From positions 1-6,903 of the forward strand of contig CALRPY020000107.1 of assembly GCA_943370145.1 (NCBI GenBank): DNA of 6,903 nucleotides, in the 5' to 3' direction. Numbering within the stretch: position 1 is the stretch's first letter; every line of letters begins with the position of its first letter. Origin of the DNA: Ga0077536 sp943370145 (lineage in GTDB: Bacteria; Pseudomonadota; Gammaproteobacteria; Ga0077536). This document shows positions 1 to 5,292 of this stretch, one piece after another. The position numbers and the translations under genes are program-made. The notes under the pieces were generated by a model that saw only the letters and a list, made by a program, of their open reading frames with translations, made no database searches and was not told where the DNA came from.

Positions 1-1338
1 CGGACGCGGCGGGGGACCACCCGCTTCGAAGCGCAGCGGGCGGTTGCGCTGGACCATCCACGCGAGCGCCGCGGCGACCCGCTCGGGATTGCTGTCGTTC
101 TCCTCGGCGATCTCGCGCACGAGCGTTTCGAAGTAGTCGAGGTCCTCGAGACCGAGGTTCTCGACGACCGCCTGCTTGAACTGCACGACGCGACGGCCGG
201 CAATCGCGTTCAGCGACGGCGCGCGCATCGGCTCGATTGGCTGCCGGGTCGCGCGCTCGATGGCGCGCAGCATGCGGACCTCGCGCGGCGCGACGAACAG
301 GATCGCCTCGCCCGTGCGGCCCGCGCGGCCGGTGCGGCCGATGCGGTGGACGTAGCTTTCGATGTCGTACGGGATATCGTAGTTGATGACGTGGCTGATG
401 CGCGGCACGTCGAGGCCGCGCGCGGCGACGTCGGTCGCGATCACGATATCGAGCTGTTCGTTCTTCAGCTGCTCGACCGCCTTCTCCCGCTGCGCCTGGT
501 TCATGTCGCCGTTCAGCGGCGAGCACGCGTAGCCGCGGGCTTCGAGCTTCTCGGCAAGTTCGACCGTCGCGGTCTTGGTACGCACGAAAATGATCGCGGC
601 GTCGATTTCCTCGACCTCGAGGATCCGCGTGAGCGCATCGAGCTTGTGCAGCCCGCCGACCGGCCAGTAGCGCTGGCGCACGGCCTCGACGGTGCTGGTC
701 TTGGCCTTGATCTTGATCTCGCGCGGCTGTTTCAGGTGCCGCTGCGCCACCGAGCGGATGGCATCCGGCATCGTCGCCGAGAACAGTGCGGTCTGCCGCC
801 TCGCCGGTGTGTGCTCGAGGATCCATTCGACGTCGTCGATGAAGCCCATGCGCAGCATCTCGTCGGCCTCGTCGAGCACCAGGGCCGACAGGTTCGCGAG
901 CGACAGGCTCTCGCGGTTCAGGTGGTCCATCACCCGGCCCGGGGTGCCGACGACCACGTGCACGCCGCGCCGCAGCTGGTGCAGCTGCTGGCCCATGGCC
1001 TGGCCGCCGTAGATCGGCACGACGTGGAAGCCCGGGATGCCGTGCGCGTAGCGCTGGAAGGCCTCGGCGACCTGGATCGCGAGTTCCCGGGTCGGCGTCA
1101 GCACGAGCACCTGGGGCCCCGGGCGGTTCGCTTCGAGGCGGGCGAGCAGTGGCAGCGCGAAGGCGGCGGTCTTGCCGGTGCCGGTCTGGGCCTGGCCGAT
1201 GATGTCATGCCCTTCGAGCAGGGCCGGGATGGCGGCGGCCTGGATGGGCGACGGCGTTTCGTAGCCGAGCGCTTCCAACGCCTGGAGCATGCTGGGCGGC
1301 AGGCCGAGATCGGCAAAGCTGGTGATCGAATCAGACAT
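1..1338 (-). CDS. deaD: DEAD-box ATP-dependent RNA helicase, DeaD/CsdA type (3' end beyond window)
   Basis: This is an ATP-dependent RNA helicase; E. coli DeaD acts in ribosome assembly, mRNA turnover and cold adaptation. The frame is open from the ATG at 1338 to the window edge, giving 446 codons with no stop. All helicase motifs are visible: Q motif GYETPSPIQ (residues 25-33), Walker A AQTGTGKT (50-57, K56), PTRELA, TPGR, DEAD (156-159), SAT (187-189), FVRTK, ATDVAARGLD (301-310) and HRIGRTGRAG (331-340). Beyond the helicase core, the sequence near residues 427-437 (VAAALAWMVQRNRPLRF) resembles the CsdA dimerisation region (LAAALLKMAQGER in E. coli, from memory), which favours DeaD over RhlE, RhlB or SrmB. 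E. coli DeaD is about 629 residues, so the C-terminal RNA-binding part should lie outside the window. The gene stands alone, 135 bp from the epimerase-type gene upstream of it. Confidence 0.95.
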   Translation of the reverse strand, partial: MSDSITSFADLGLPPSMLQALEALGYETPSPIQAAAIPALLEGHDIIGQAQTGTGKTAAFALPLLARLEANRPGPQVLVLTPTRELAIQVAEAFQRYAHGIPGFHVVPIYGGQAMGQQLHQLRRGVHVVVGTPGRVMDHLNRESLSLANLSALVLDEADEMLRMGFIDDVEWILEHTPARRQTALFSATMPDAIRSVAQRHLKQPREIKIKAKTSTVEAVRQRYWPVGGLHKLDALTRILEVEEIDAAIIFVRTKTATVELAEKLEARGYACSPLNGDMNQAQREKAVEQLKNEQLDIVIATDVAARGLDVPRISHVINYDIPYDIESYVHRIGRTGRAGRTGEAILFVAPREVRMLRAIERATRQPIEPMRAPSLNAIAGRRVVQFKQAVVENLGLEDLDYFETLVREIAEENDSNPERVAAALAWMVQRNRPLRFEAGGPPPRP

Positions 1339-1381
1339 GGTGCGCTCTGGCCGGGCGGCCGGGGGGACATTGCGGGCGCGC

Positions 1382-1387
1382 AGTGTA
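1382..1387 (-). promoter_or_regulatory. Possible -10 element upstream of deaD
   Basis: On the minus strand the 135-bp gap before deaD contains TTTACACTGCG. The hexamer TACACT matches four of six positions of the sigma-70 -10 consensus and lies about 44 bases before the ATG. No good -35 hexamer sits 16-18 bases upstream. The same 9-mer TACACTGCG occurs upstream of the lipoprotein gene at 6404. This is an inference from pattern only. Confidence 0.25.
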
Positions 1388-1473
1388 AACCACTTGCTGC
1401 CTGAAAAGTGTGCGAGTGCAGCAGATAGCCCGGGATGAGGCGACCGTCACGCGGCCCACGCGTCCTCCCCGGC

Positions 1474-2481
1474 TCAGGCCCGGCCGGCCCGGCCGGCGCG
1501 AAGGGCGCGTTCGGCCGCCAGCGTATCGAGCCACGCGCGGTCCGGATCGCGGAAGCGCATGTCGAGCTCCCGCTCCGCCTTCGCGCCGCTGAACTGCAGG
1601 TCCATGAAGCTCGCGCGCGCGAGATCGGCGCTGAAAATGACCGGCAAGCCGAGCAGGCGCTGCAGCGGTTCGACCAGCGCGCAATAGGGCACGGCGAGCC
1701 ATTTGGGCATCCACCACCAGACGTGCTTCATGCCGCCCGGGGTCGTCCGCCACAGCGCGAGGAGCTCGCGCACCGGCTTCACGCCGCCCGACAGCAGGTA
1801 GGTTTCGCCGCTGCGGCCACGCTCGACACAACGCGCCAGCGCCTCGGCGACATCCTCGACGTGCACGAAGGACACCCGACCGTCACCGAACACGATGGGC
1901 GGCATCAGGCCGCGCACGTAGAGCCGGGCGAAATGGCCGAGACTCGCGTGGTCGCCCGCGCCGACCACGCCGACCGGACAGGCGATGACCAGCGGACAGC
2001 CCTTGTCCTGCAGCTCGCGCGCGATGCCGTGCGCGAGGGTCTTGCTTTCTTCGTAGGGGGACAAGGGCGCCGACTGGCGCTCCCAGGTTTCGTCGCGCAC
2101 GGCGCCTGCGCTGTCGCCGAAGGCGAAGGCCGTCGACACGTACACCAACCTCGGGATGGCGAGTTCCTGCGCGAGCGTCAGGGTGTTGCGCGTGCCGTCG
2201 ACGTTGACCGCGACCATGCGCGCACGGCCCGCGGCGTCGACGCCCATCTCATAGACCCCGGCGTTGTGGATCACGGCATCGGCGCCGGTCATCGGCGCGC
2301 GCATCGATTCGCGATCGGTGACGTCACCGGCGGCGAGCGTCGCGCCGAGTGCCGCCACCGCGCGCGCCTCCGCGCTGTCGGGCCGGCGCACCAGCGCGGT
2401 GACCTGCCAGCCCCGCGCGCGCATGTTGCGCACCAGGGCCCGGCCGATGAAGCCCGTGGCGCCCGTGACGAAGACCTTCAT
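1474..2481 (-). CDS. NAD(P)-dependent epimerase/dehydratase family protein (extended SDR)
   Basis: This is a 335-residue Rossmann-fold oxidoreductase of the extended SDR class, expected to be cytosolic and to use NAD(P)(H). The N-terminus carries the dinucleotide-binding signature TGATGFIG (residues 6-13), followed by GDVTD (52-56) and HNAGVY (72-77). The catalytic set is Ser/Thr in VYVSTAF (S116/T117) and the YxxxK pair Y143/K147. Length fits this class (about 300-350). The C-terminal half has a Trp-rich stretch (HVWWWMPKW, 253-261) and probably forms the substrate pocket. General features resemble dihydroflavonol-4-reductase/3-beta-hydroxysteroid dehydrogenase-like proteins, but the substrate cannot be assigned. 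The ATG at 2481 is 30 bp after the stop of the classical SDR, so the two are probably co-transcribed. The SD is weak. The Arg/Gly/Ala-rich tail comes from a short GC-only tandem repeat. Confidence 0.9.
   Translation of the reverse strand: MKVFVTGATGFIGRALVRNMRARGWQVTALVRRPDSAEARAVAALGATLAAGDVTDRESMRAPMTGADAVIHNAGVYEMGVDAAGRARMVAVNVDGTRNTLTLAQELAIPRLVYVSTAFAFGDSAGAVRDETWERQSAPLSPYEESKTLAHGIARELQDKGCPLVIACPVGVVGAGDHASLGHFARLYVRGLMPPIVFGDGRVSFVHVEDVAEALARCVERGRSGETYLLSGGVKPVRELLALWRTTPGGMKHVWWWMPKWLAVPYCALVEPLQRLLGLPVIFSADLARASFMDLQFSGAKAERELDMRFRDPDRAWLDTLAAERALRAGRAGRA
1477..1494. repeat. Two tandem copies of GGCCCGGCC at the 3' end of the epimerase-type gene
   Basis: Two adjacent exact 9-bp copies (1477-1485 and 1486-1494) start immediately after the stop-codon triplet and encode the repetitive Ala-Gly-Arg C-terminal tail. 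The tract is highly self-complementary and could fold in the mRNA 3' end. No T-run follows on the minus strand, so I do not call it a terminator. Confidence 0.6.
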
Positions 2482-2496
2482 CGGGGGCGCCGCCGG

Positions 2497-2510
2497 CTGC
2501 CTCGCGGCAG
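2497..2510 (-). other. Small GNRA-type hairpin between the two SDR genes
   Basis: On the minus strand CTGCC-GCGA-GGCAG forms a 5-bp stem with a GCGA tetraloop, starting right after the TAG stop of the classical SDR and filling much of the 30-bp gap. It could stabilise or separate the two reading frames in the mRNA. No T-run follows. Such a short stem may also occur by chance in GC-rich DNA. Confidence 0.35.
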
Positions 2511-2511
2511 G

Positions 2512-3273
2512 CTACAGATTGCTCTTGTGCTGCACACCGTCGACCGGCAGCATCACGCCCGACACCCAGCTGGCCTGGCTCGAGCCGAGGAACACCACGG
2601 CGTTCGCGACTTCCTCCGGGCGGCCCATGCGGCCGAAGGGAATGCTGCTGACGACCATGTCGTAGAACGCCTTGTTGTTCTTGTGGATGTTGTCCCAGAA
2701 ACCGTCCGGGAAATCGATCGAACCGGGCGCGACGCAGTTCACGCGGATGCCCTGCGGCGCGAGTTCCATCGCCATGCTCTTCGAATGGCTGATCAGCGCG
2801 GCCTTCGCTGCGGCATAGGCGGCGACGCCGGGAAGGCTCGCCTCGAGACCGGAAATCGACGAGATGTTGATCACCGCGCCACCGCCGGCCTGCGCCATCC
2901 ACGGCGTGACGGTCCAGGTCGCGCGCACGGCGGCCATGATGTCGACGTCGAAGCTCGCCTGCCAGCCCGCCTCGTCGTCGGTGACGCCGAAACCCGATGG
3001 ATTGTTGACGAGGACGTCGACGCGACCCAGCGCGGCATGCGCCGCGTCGAGGAAGGACTTCAGCGCGTCCGCCTTGCCGACGTCGCAGCTCGCTGCGAAC
3101 ACCTTCACCCCGAGCCCGGCGATGGCCTGGCGCACCTCTTCCAGCGCGTCTGCGCCGCGCGCGCAGATGGCGACGTTCGCGCCCTCGCGCGCGAAGCCGA
3201 GCGCGATGGCGCGGCCGATGCCCTTGCTCGCACCGGTGACGATGACGCCCTTGCCCTTGAGTCCCAGATCCAT
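2512..3273 (-). CDS. Classical SDR family oxidoreductase (3-oxoacyl-ACP reductase-like)
   Basis: This is a 253-residue classical short-chain dehydrogenase/reductase, expected to be a cytosolic tetramer using NAD(P)(H). The cofactor motif TGASKGIG is at residues 13-20 and the adenine-contacting CD pair at 63-64. The catalytic Ser/Tyr/Lys map to S139, Y153 and K157, with the PG of the VAPG motif at 183-184. A GxxxE-type C-terminal region (GRPEEVANAVVFL) and a VSGVMLPVDG end are typical of FabG-like proteins. Two departures stand out: NNPSG (90-94) replaces the usual NNAG, and D111 sits where the Asn of the catalytic tetrad is normally found. The substrate is unknown. The ATG at 3273 follows a purine-rich ribosome binding site, and the gene lies 64 bp downstream of the NfeD gene. 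It is followed at 30 bp by a second SDR, suggesting a two-step or shared pathway. Confidence 0.93.
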   Translation of the reverse strand: MDLGLKGKGVIVTGASKGIGRAIALGFAREGANVAICARGADALEEVRQAIAGLGVKVFAASCDVGKADALKSFLDAAHAALGRVDVLVNNPSGFGVTDDEAGWQASFDVDIMAAVRATWTVTPWMAQAGGGAVINISSISGLEASLPGVAAYAAAKAALISHSKSMAMELAPQGIRVNCVAPGSIDFPDGFWDNIHKNNKAFYDMVVSSIPFGRMGRPEEVANAVVFLGSSQASWVSGVMLPVDGVQHKSNL

Positions 3274-3274
3274 G

Positions 3275-3288
3275 CCTCTCCCCCTCTC
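3275..3288 (-). promoter_or_regulatory. Purine-rich ribosome binding site of the classical SDR gene
   Basis: The 14 bases upstream of the ATG at 3273 read GAGAGGGGGAGAGG on the minus strand, leaving GGAG about five bases from the start. This supports that start codon. Confidence 0.6.
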
Positions 3289-3296
3289 GTTGTCTG

Positions 3297-3302
3297 TTTA
3301 TA
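3297..3302 (-). promoter_or_regulatory. Possible -10 element of the SDR pair
   Basis: The minus strand reads CTATATAAAC here, an AT-rich island in very GC-rich DNA. TATAAA matches five of six positions of the -10 consensus. Initiation about seven bases downstream would give a leader of roughly 17-18 bases that still contains the ribosome binding site. No recognisable -35 is present at the usual distance, so an activator or another sigma factor would be needed. It may allow the SDR pair to be expressed separately from qmcA. Confidence 0.35.
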
Positions 3303-3337
3303 TAGTCGTGTTTGGCGGCGGCCGCGAGGACGCCGCG

Positions 3338-3793
3338 TCAGGCAGCGTCGTCGCGCGCCACCCGCAGCACCGTGCCCTCGACCCCGATGACCTTCACGTG
3401 CGTACCGGCGGGCAGGTTCTCCCCGCAGATTTTCCACGAGGTGTCGTCGACGTGCAGCTTGCCATAACCGTCCACGATGGGTTCAACCAGCGTGTAGCGG
3501 CGCCCCACGTAGCTCATGCCGCGCTGGTTCAGCGTCGGATGGCTGGTCTGTTCGGGGTGGCGGTCACGGTAGCGGCGGATGACGACGATGCTCGTGATCG
3601 AGACCAGCGCGAAGAACACCCACTGCAGCTGCCAGCTCATCGCCGGCCACAGCCACAGCAGCAGGCCGGTCGCGGCGGCGCCGCCCCCGAACCACAGCAG
3701 GAAGACGCCGGGCATCAGCGCCTCGGCGATCATCAGGGCCACCGCCGCGAGCAGCCAGTGCCACGGCGACAGCGCCGTCAGGACCTCGCTCAC
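3338..3793 (-). CDS. NfeD family membrane protein (YbbJ-like), partner of QmcA
   Basis: This is a 151-residue inner-membrane protein of the short NfeD type. Three hydrophobic segments lie at about residues 11-29, 31-50 and 55-73. A soluble C-terminal domain (about 88-148) has the LNQRG motif, G-R-R near 97-99, DDTSW (116-120) and GTHVKVIGVEG (130-140), the pattern of the NfeD OB-fold domain. Length and these motifs match E. coli YbbJ, which is encoded next to qmcA. The start is GTG at 3793, overlapping the qmcA stop by four bases (GTGA), a strong sign of translational coupling and of a protein pair. NfeD proteins of this class accompany SPFH proteins and are thought to act with them in membrane organisation or quality control; the molecular role here is inferred. 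It lacks the ClpP-like serine protease domain of the long NfeD type. Confidence 0.93.
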   Translation of the reverse strand: MSEVLTALSPWHWLLAAVALMIAEALMPGVFLLWFGGGAAATGLLLWLWPAMSWQLQWVFFALVSITSIVVIRRYRDRHPEQTSHPTLNQRGMSYVGRRYTLVEPIVDGYGKLHVDDTSWKICGENLPAGTHVKVIGVEGTVLRVARDDAA

Positions 3794-4728
3794 GGCGCCT
3801 TGCGCGCCTGGACGGCCGCGCCCAGCGCCTCTTTCGCGATTTCGCCGATGCCGCCCAGCGCCCCGAGCACGCCCGCGGTTTCCATCGGCATGAACACGAG
3901 CTTCTGGTTCGGTGCCGAGCCGATGGTCTGCAGCGCCTCGACGTACTTCAGCGCCACGAAGTAATTCACCGCCTGCACGCTGCCGGATCCGATCGCATCA
4001 GACACCATTTTCGTGGCCTTCGCTTCGGCTTCCGCGAGGCGCTCGCGCGCCTCGGCGTCCTTGAACGAGGCTTCGCGCCGGCCCTCGGCCTCGAGCACCG
4101 CGGCCTGCTTCTCGCCCTCGGCCTTGAGGATCGCCGCCTGGCGCAAGCCCTCGGCCTCGAGGATCGCCGCGCGCTTTTCGCGTTCGGCCTTCATCTGCCG
4201 CGCCATCGCGTCGACGAGGTCGGTGGGCGGCGAGATGTCCTTGATCTCGATGCGGGTGACCTTGATGCCCCAGGGATGCGTGGCCTCGTCGACGACCGCG
4301 AGCAGCTGCGAGTTGATGACGTCGCGCTTGGACAGGGATTCATCGAGGTCCATCGAACCGAGCACGGTGCGGATGTTCGTCATCACGAGATTCAGCACCG
4401 CGTTCTCGAGATGGTTGACCTCGTAGGCCGCCCGCACCGCATCCAGCACCTGGTAGAACACGACGCCGTCGACCCGCACGACCGCGTTGTCGCGGGTGAT
4501 GACTTCCTGGGAGGGGACCTCGAGCACCTGCTCCATCATGTTGATGCGGCGCCCGATGTTGTCGACGTAGGGCACGATGATGCCGAGGCCTGGACGCAAG
4601 GTCGCACGGTAGCGGCCGAAGCGTTCGACGGTCCATTCGTAACCCTGGGGAACCATCTTCGCGCCCTTGTAGAGCGTGACGATGACCAGTGCCACGAAGC
4701 CCAGGCTGAGGATTCCGCTGATTTCCAT
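3790..4728 (-). CDS. qmcA: SPFH/stomatin/band 7 domain protein QmcA
   Basis: This is a 312-residue membrane-anchored SPFH protein closely resembling E. coli QmcA (305 residues). It has one N-terminal hydrophobic segment (about 5-21) and then the SPFH core from MVPQGYEWTVERFGRY (25-40) through VDEATHPWGIKVTRIEIKDI (146-165). A long charged coiled coil (about 174-245) follows. It is built of eleven-residue units beginning AILEAEG, AILKAEG and AVLEAEG (188-220). The conserved QAVNYFVALKYVEAL block is at 252-266. Proteins of this group form large rings on the inner membrane; E. coli QmcA was found as a multicopy suppressor in cells lacking FtsH and HtpX, linking it to membrane protein quality control. 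The start is ATG at 4728 with GGAGGT five bases upstream. It is the first gene of a coupled pair with the NfeD gene. Confidence 0.96.
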   Translation of the reverse strand: MEISGILSLGFVALVIVTLYKGAKMVPQGYEWTVERFGRYRATLRPGLGIIVPYVDNIGRRINMMEQVLEVPSQEVITRDNAVVRVDGVVFYQVLDAVRAAYEVNHLENAVLNLVMTNIRTVLGSMDLDESLSKRDVINSQLLAVVDEATHPWGIKVTRIEIKDISPPTDLVDAMARQMKAEREKRAAILEAEGLRQAAILKAEGEKQAAVLEAEGRREASFKDAEARERLAEAEAKATKMVSDAIGSGSVQAVNYFVALKYVEALQTIGSAPNQKLVFMPMETAGVLGALGGIGEIAKEALGAAVQARKAP

Positions 4729-4732
4729 CCCG

Positions 4733-4738
4733 ACCTCC
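4733..4738 (-). promoter_or_regulatory. Ribosome binding site of qmcA
   Basis: The minus strand reads GGAGGT ending four bases before the ATG at 4728, close to an ideal Shine-Dalgarno sequence. It fixes the qmcA start. Confidence 0.75.
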
Positions 4739-4773
4739 AGTGATGCGGCGGCGGATGCCGCGGCTGCGCACCC

Positions 4774-4779
4774 ATTCTA
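4774..4779 (-). promoter_or_regulatory. Possible -10 element of qmcA
   Basis: TAGAAT on the minus strand matches five of six positions of the -10 consensus and is the only AT-rich hexamer in the gap. It would give a leader of about 40 bases carrying the qmcA ribosome binding site. The -35 region is GC-rich with no consensus match. Its place just downstream of the 4807-4838 hairpin suits a fresh start of transcription for qmcA. Confidence 0.4.
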
Positions 4780-4806
4780 CCGGGCGCGCGCCGCGGAGCG
4801 AGGGGC

Positions 4807-4838
4807 GGCGGCGTGGCCGGGAAAAGGCCACGGCCGCC
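4807..4838 (-). terminator. Strong GC hairpin after the small Cys/His gene, terminator-like without a T-run
   Basis: Two arms, 4807-4818 and 4826-4838, pair over 12 base pairs with a single bulged base and a seven-base loop (TTTTCCC on the minus strand). The hairpin begins six bases past the stop of the 66-codon gene and ends about 28 bases before the qmcA -10 candidate. The stem is nearly all G-C. No U-tract follows on either strand, so it does not meet the rule for a standard intrinsic terminator. It may instead stabilise the 3' end, pause polymerase or mark a Rho-dependent end. Confidence 0.45.
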
Positions 4839-4844
4839 AGCCGT

Positions 4845-5045
4845 TCAGCGCATCGACAGCGGCCGGGCGCGCCTCGCTTCGAGTGTCGCGACGTGCGCTT
4901 CGTACCAGTTGTCACAGCGTTCGCGGAACGCGCCGGCTTCGGCATCGGCCTCGTCGGCCGAGGTCACGCAACGCTGCTCGATATGGCGATGCTCGCGACC
5001 GCAGATGTCGCACTGCTGTATCCACACGAGTTCGAGTTCCTCCAT
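4845..5045 (-). CDS. Small Cys/His-rich hypothetical protein, possible metal-binding
   Basis: The frame encodes 66 residues that I do not recognise as a named family. It has C12-x2-C15, H19, H21 and C26 in its first third, spacing that would suit a zinc or iron site, and one more Cys at 44. An acidic stretch (DEADAEAG, 31-38) and a helical end with YEAHVATLEARRA follow. There is no signal peptide or membrane segment, so it is probably cytosolic. A longer frame reaches back to 5177, but the ATG at 5045 is preceded by GGAGGGAGGAAC, an excellent ribosome binding site. The upstream 44 codons look non-coding. It is co-oriented with qmcA, 116 bp downstream, but a hairpin and a -10-like element between them suggest separate transcription. 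Metal binding is inferred from spacing only. The gene is likely real because of the ribosome binding site. Confidence 0.7.
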   Translation of the reverse strand: MEELELVWIQQCDICGREHRHIEQRCVTSADEADAEAGAFRERCDNWYEAHVATLEARRARPLSMR

Positions 5046-5048
5046 GTT

Positions 5049-5058
5049 CCTCCCTCCC
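5049..5058 (-). promoter_or_regulatory. Ribosome binding site of the small Cys/His gene
   Basis: The minus strand reads GGGAGGGAGG followed by AAC and the ATG at 5045. GGAGG can be read in two registers, three or about six bases from the start. It decides the start in favour of 66 rather than 110 codons. Confidence 0.65.
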
Positions 5059-5174
5059 TGACGGTCTCCGTTGGTGCGCTGCAGTGTGCGCGCGCATCCG
5101 ACGCCGCGCCATCGGACAAATGTGAAACTTCGGCGGGTTGGCACGAACGGTGAAGCAGTCGACACTCGGTGCAG

Positions 5175-5201
5175 CATCGAAGCGCTCGATACGCTTCGAT
5201 G
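5175..5201. repeat. Perfect 10-bp inverted repeat with 7-bp spacer
   Basis: CATCGAAGCG (5175-5184) and CGCTTCGATG (5192-5201) are exact reverse complements around the spacer CTCGATA. The repeat lies about 90 bp after the kinase stop and 130 bp before the small gene start. No T-run follows on either strand, so it is not a typical intrinsic terminator. It could be a transcript-end hairpin of the kinase mRNA, an operator for a dimeric regulator, or a member of a dispersed repeat family. Confidence 0.6.
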
Positions 5202-5292
5202 ACTATCGTTGAACCCGACGCGCGATGGCGGTGGGGCGCCGCCGTGCGCGACATCCTCCGCGAGCAGCTTGTCTCGACGGGTGTTCCCGCGT

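Larger units (their letters stand above)
5046..5292. other. Intergenic region between the kinase gene and the small Cys/His gene
   Basis: This 247-bp stretch separates the stop of the kinase gene from the start of the small gene. It is less GC-rich than the flanking genes around 5111-5215. It contains a perfect inverted repeat at 5175-5201. It should hold the promoter of the small gene, but I see no convincing -35/-10 pair. Frames across it on either strand look non-coding and have no ribosome binding sites. Confidence 0.6.

Noticed and set aside
346..1404. Plus-strand open frame of 352 codons opposite deaD
   Set aside because: It lies entirely over the DEAD-box helicase region and its promoter, with shadow-like composition and no domain.
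3311..3340. GC-rich inverted repeat after the NfeD stop as a terminator
   Set aside because: Only about six bases pair around a GC-rich loop and no T-run follows on the minus strand; it is weak compared with the other hairpins.
1435..3390. Plus-strand open frame of 651 codons opposite both SDR genes
   Set aside because: It is the antisense of two clearly recognisable oxidoreductases, is rich in Arg, His, Ala and Asp as expected from a shadow of GC-rich coding DNA, and has no ribosome binding site or known motif.
4276..4743. Plus-strand open frame opposite qmcA
   Set aside because: It is antisense of a highly conserved SPFH gene and shows no independent coding signal.
5046..5177. 44-codon N-terminal extension of the small Cys/His gene
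   Set aside because: The internal ATG at 5045 has an excellent ribosome binding site, while the extension starts inside the inverted repeat and has no such site.
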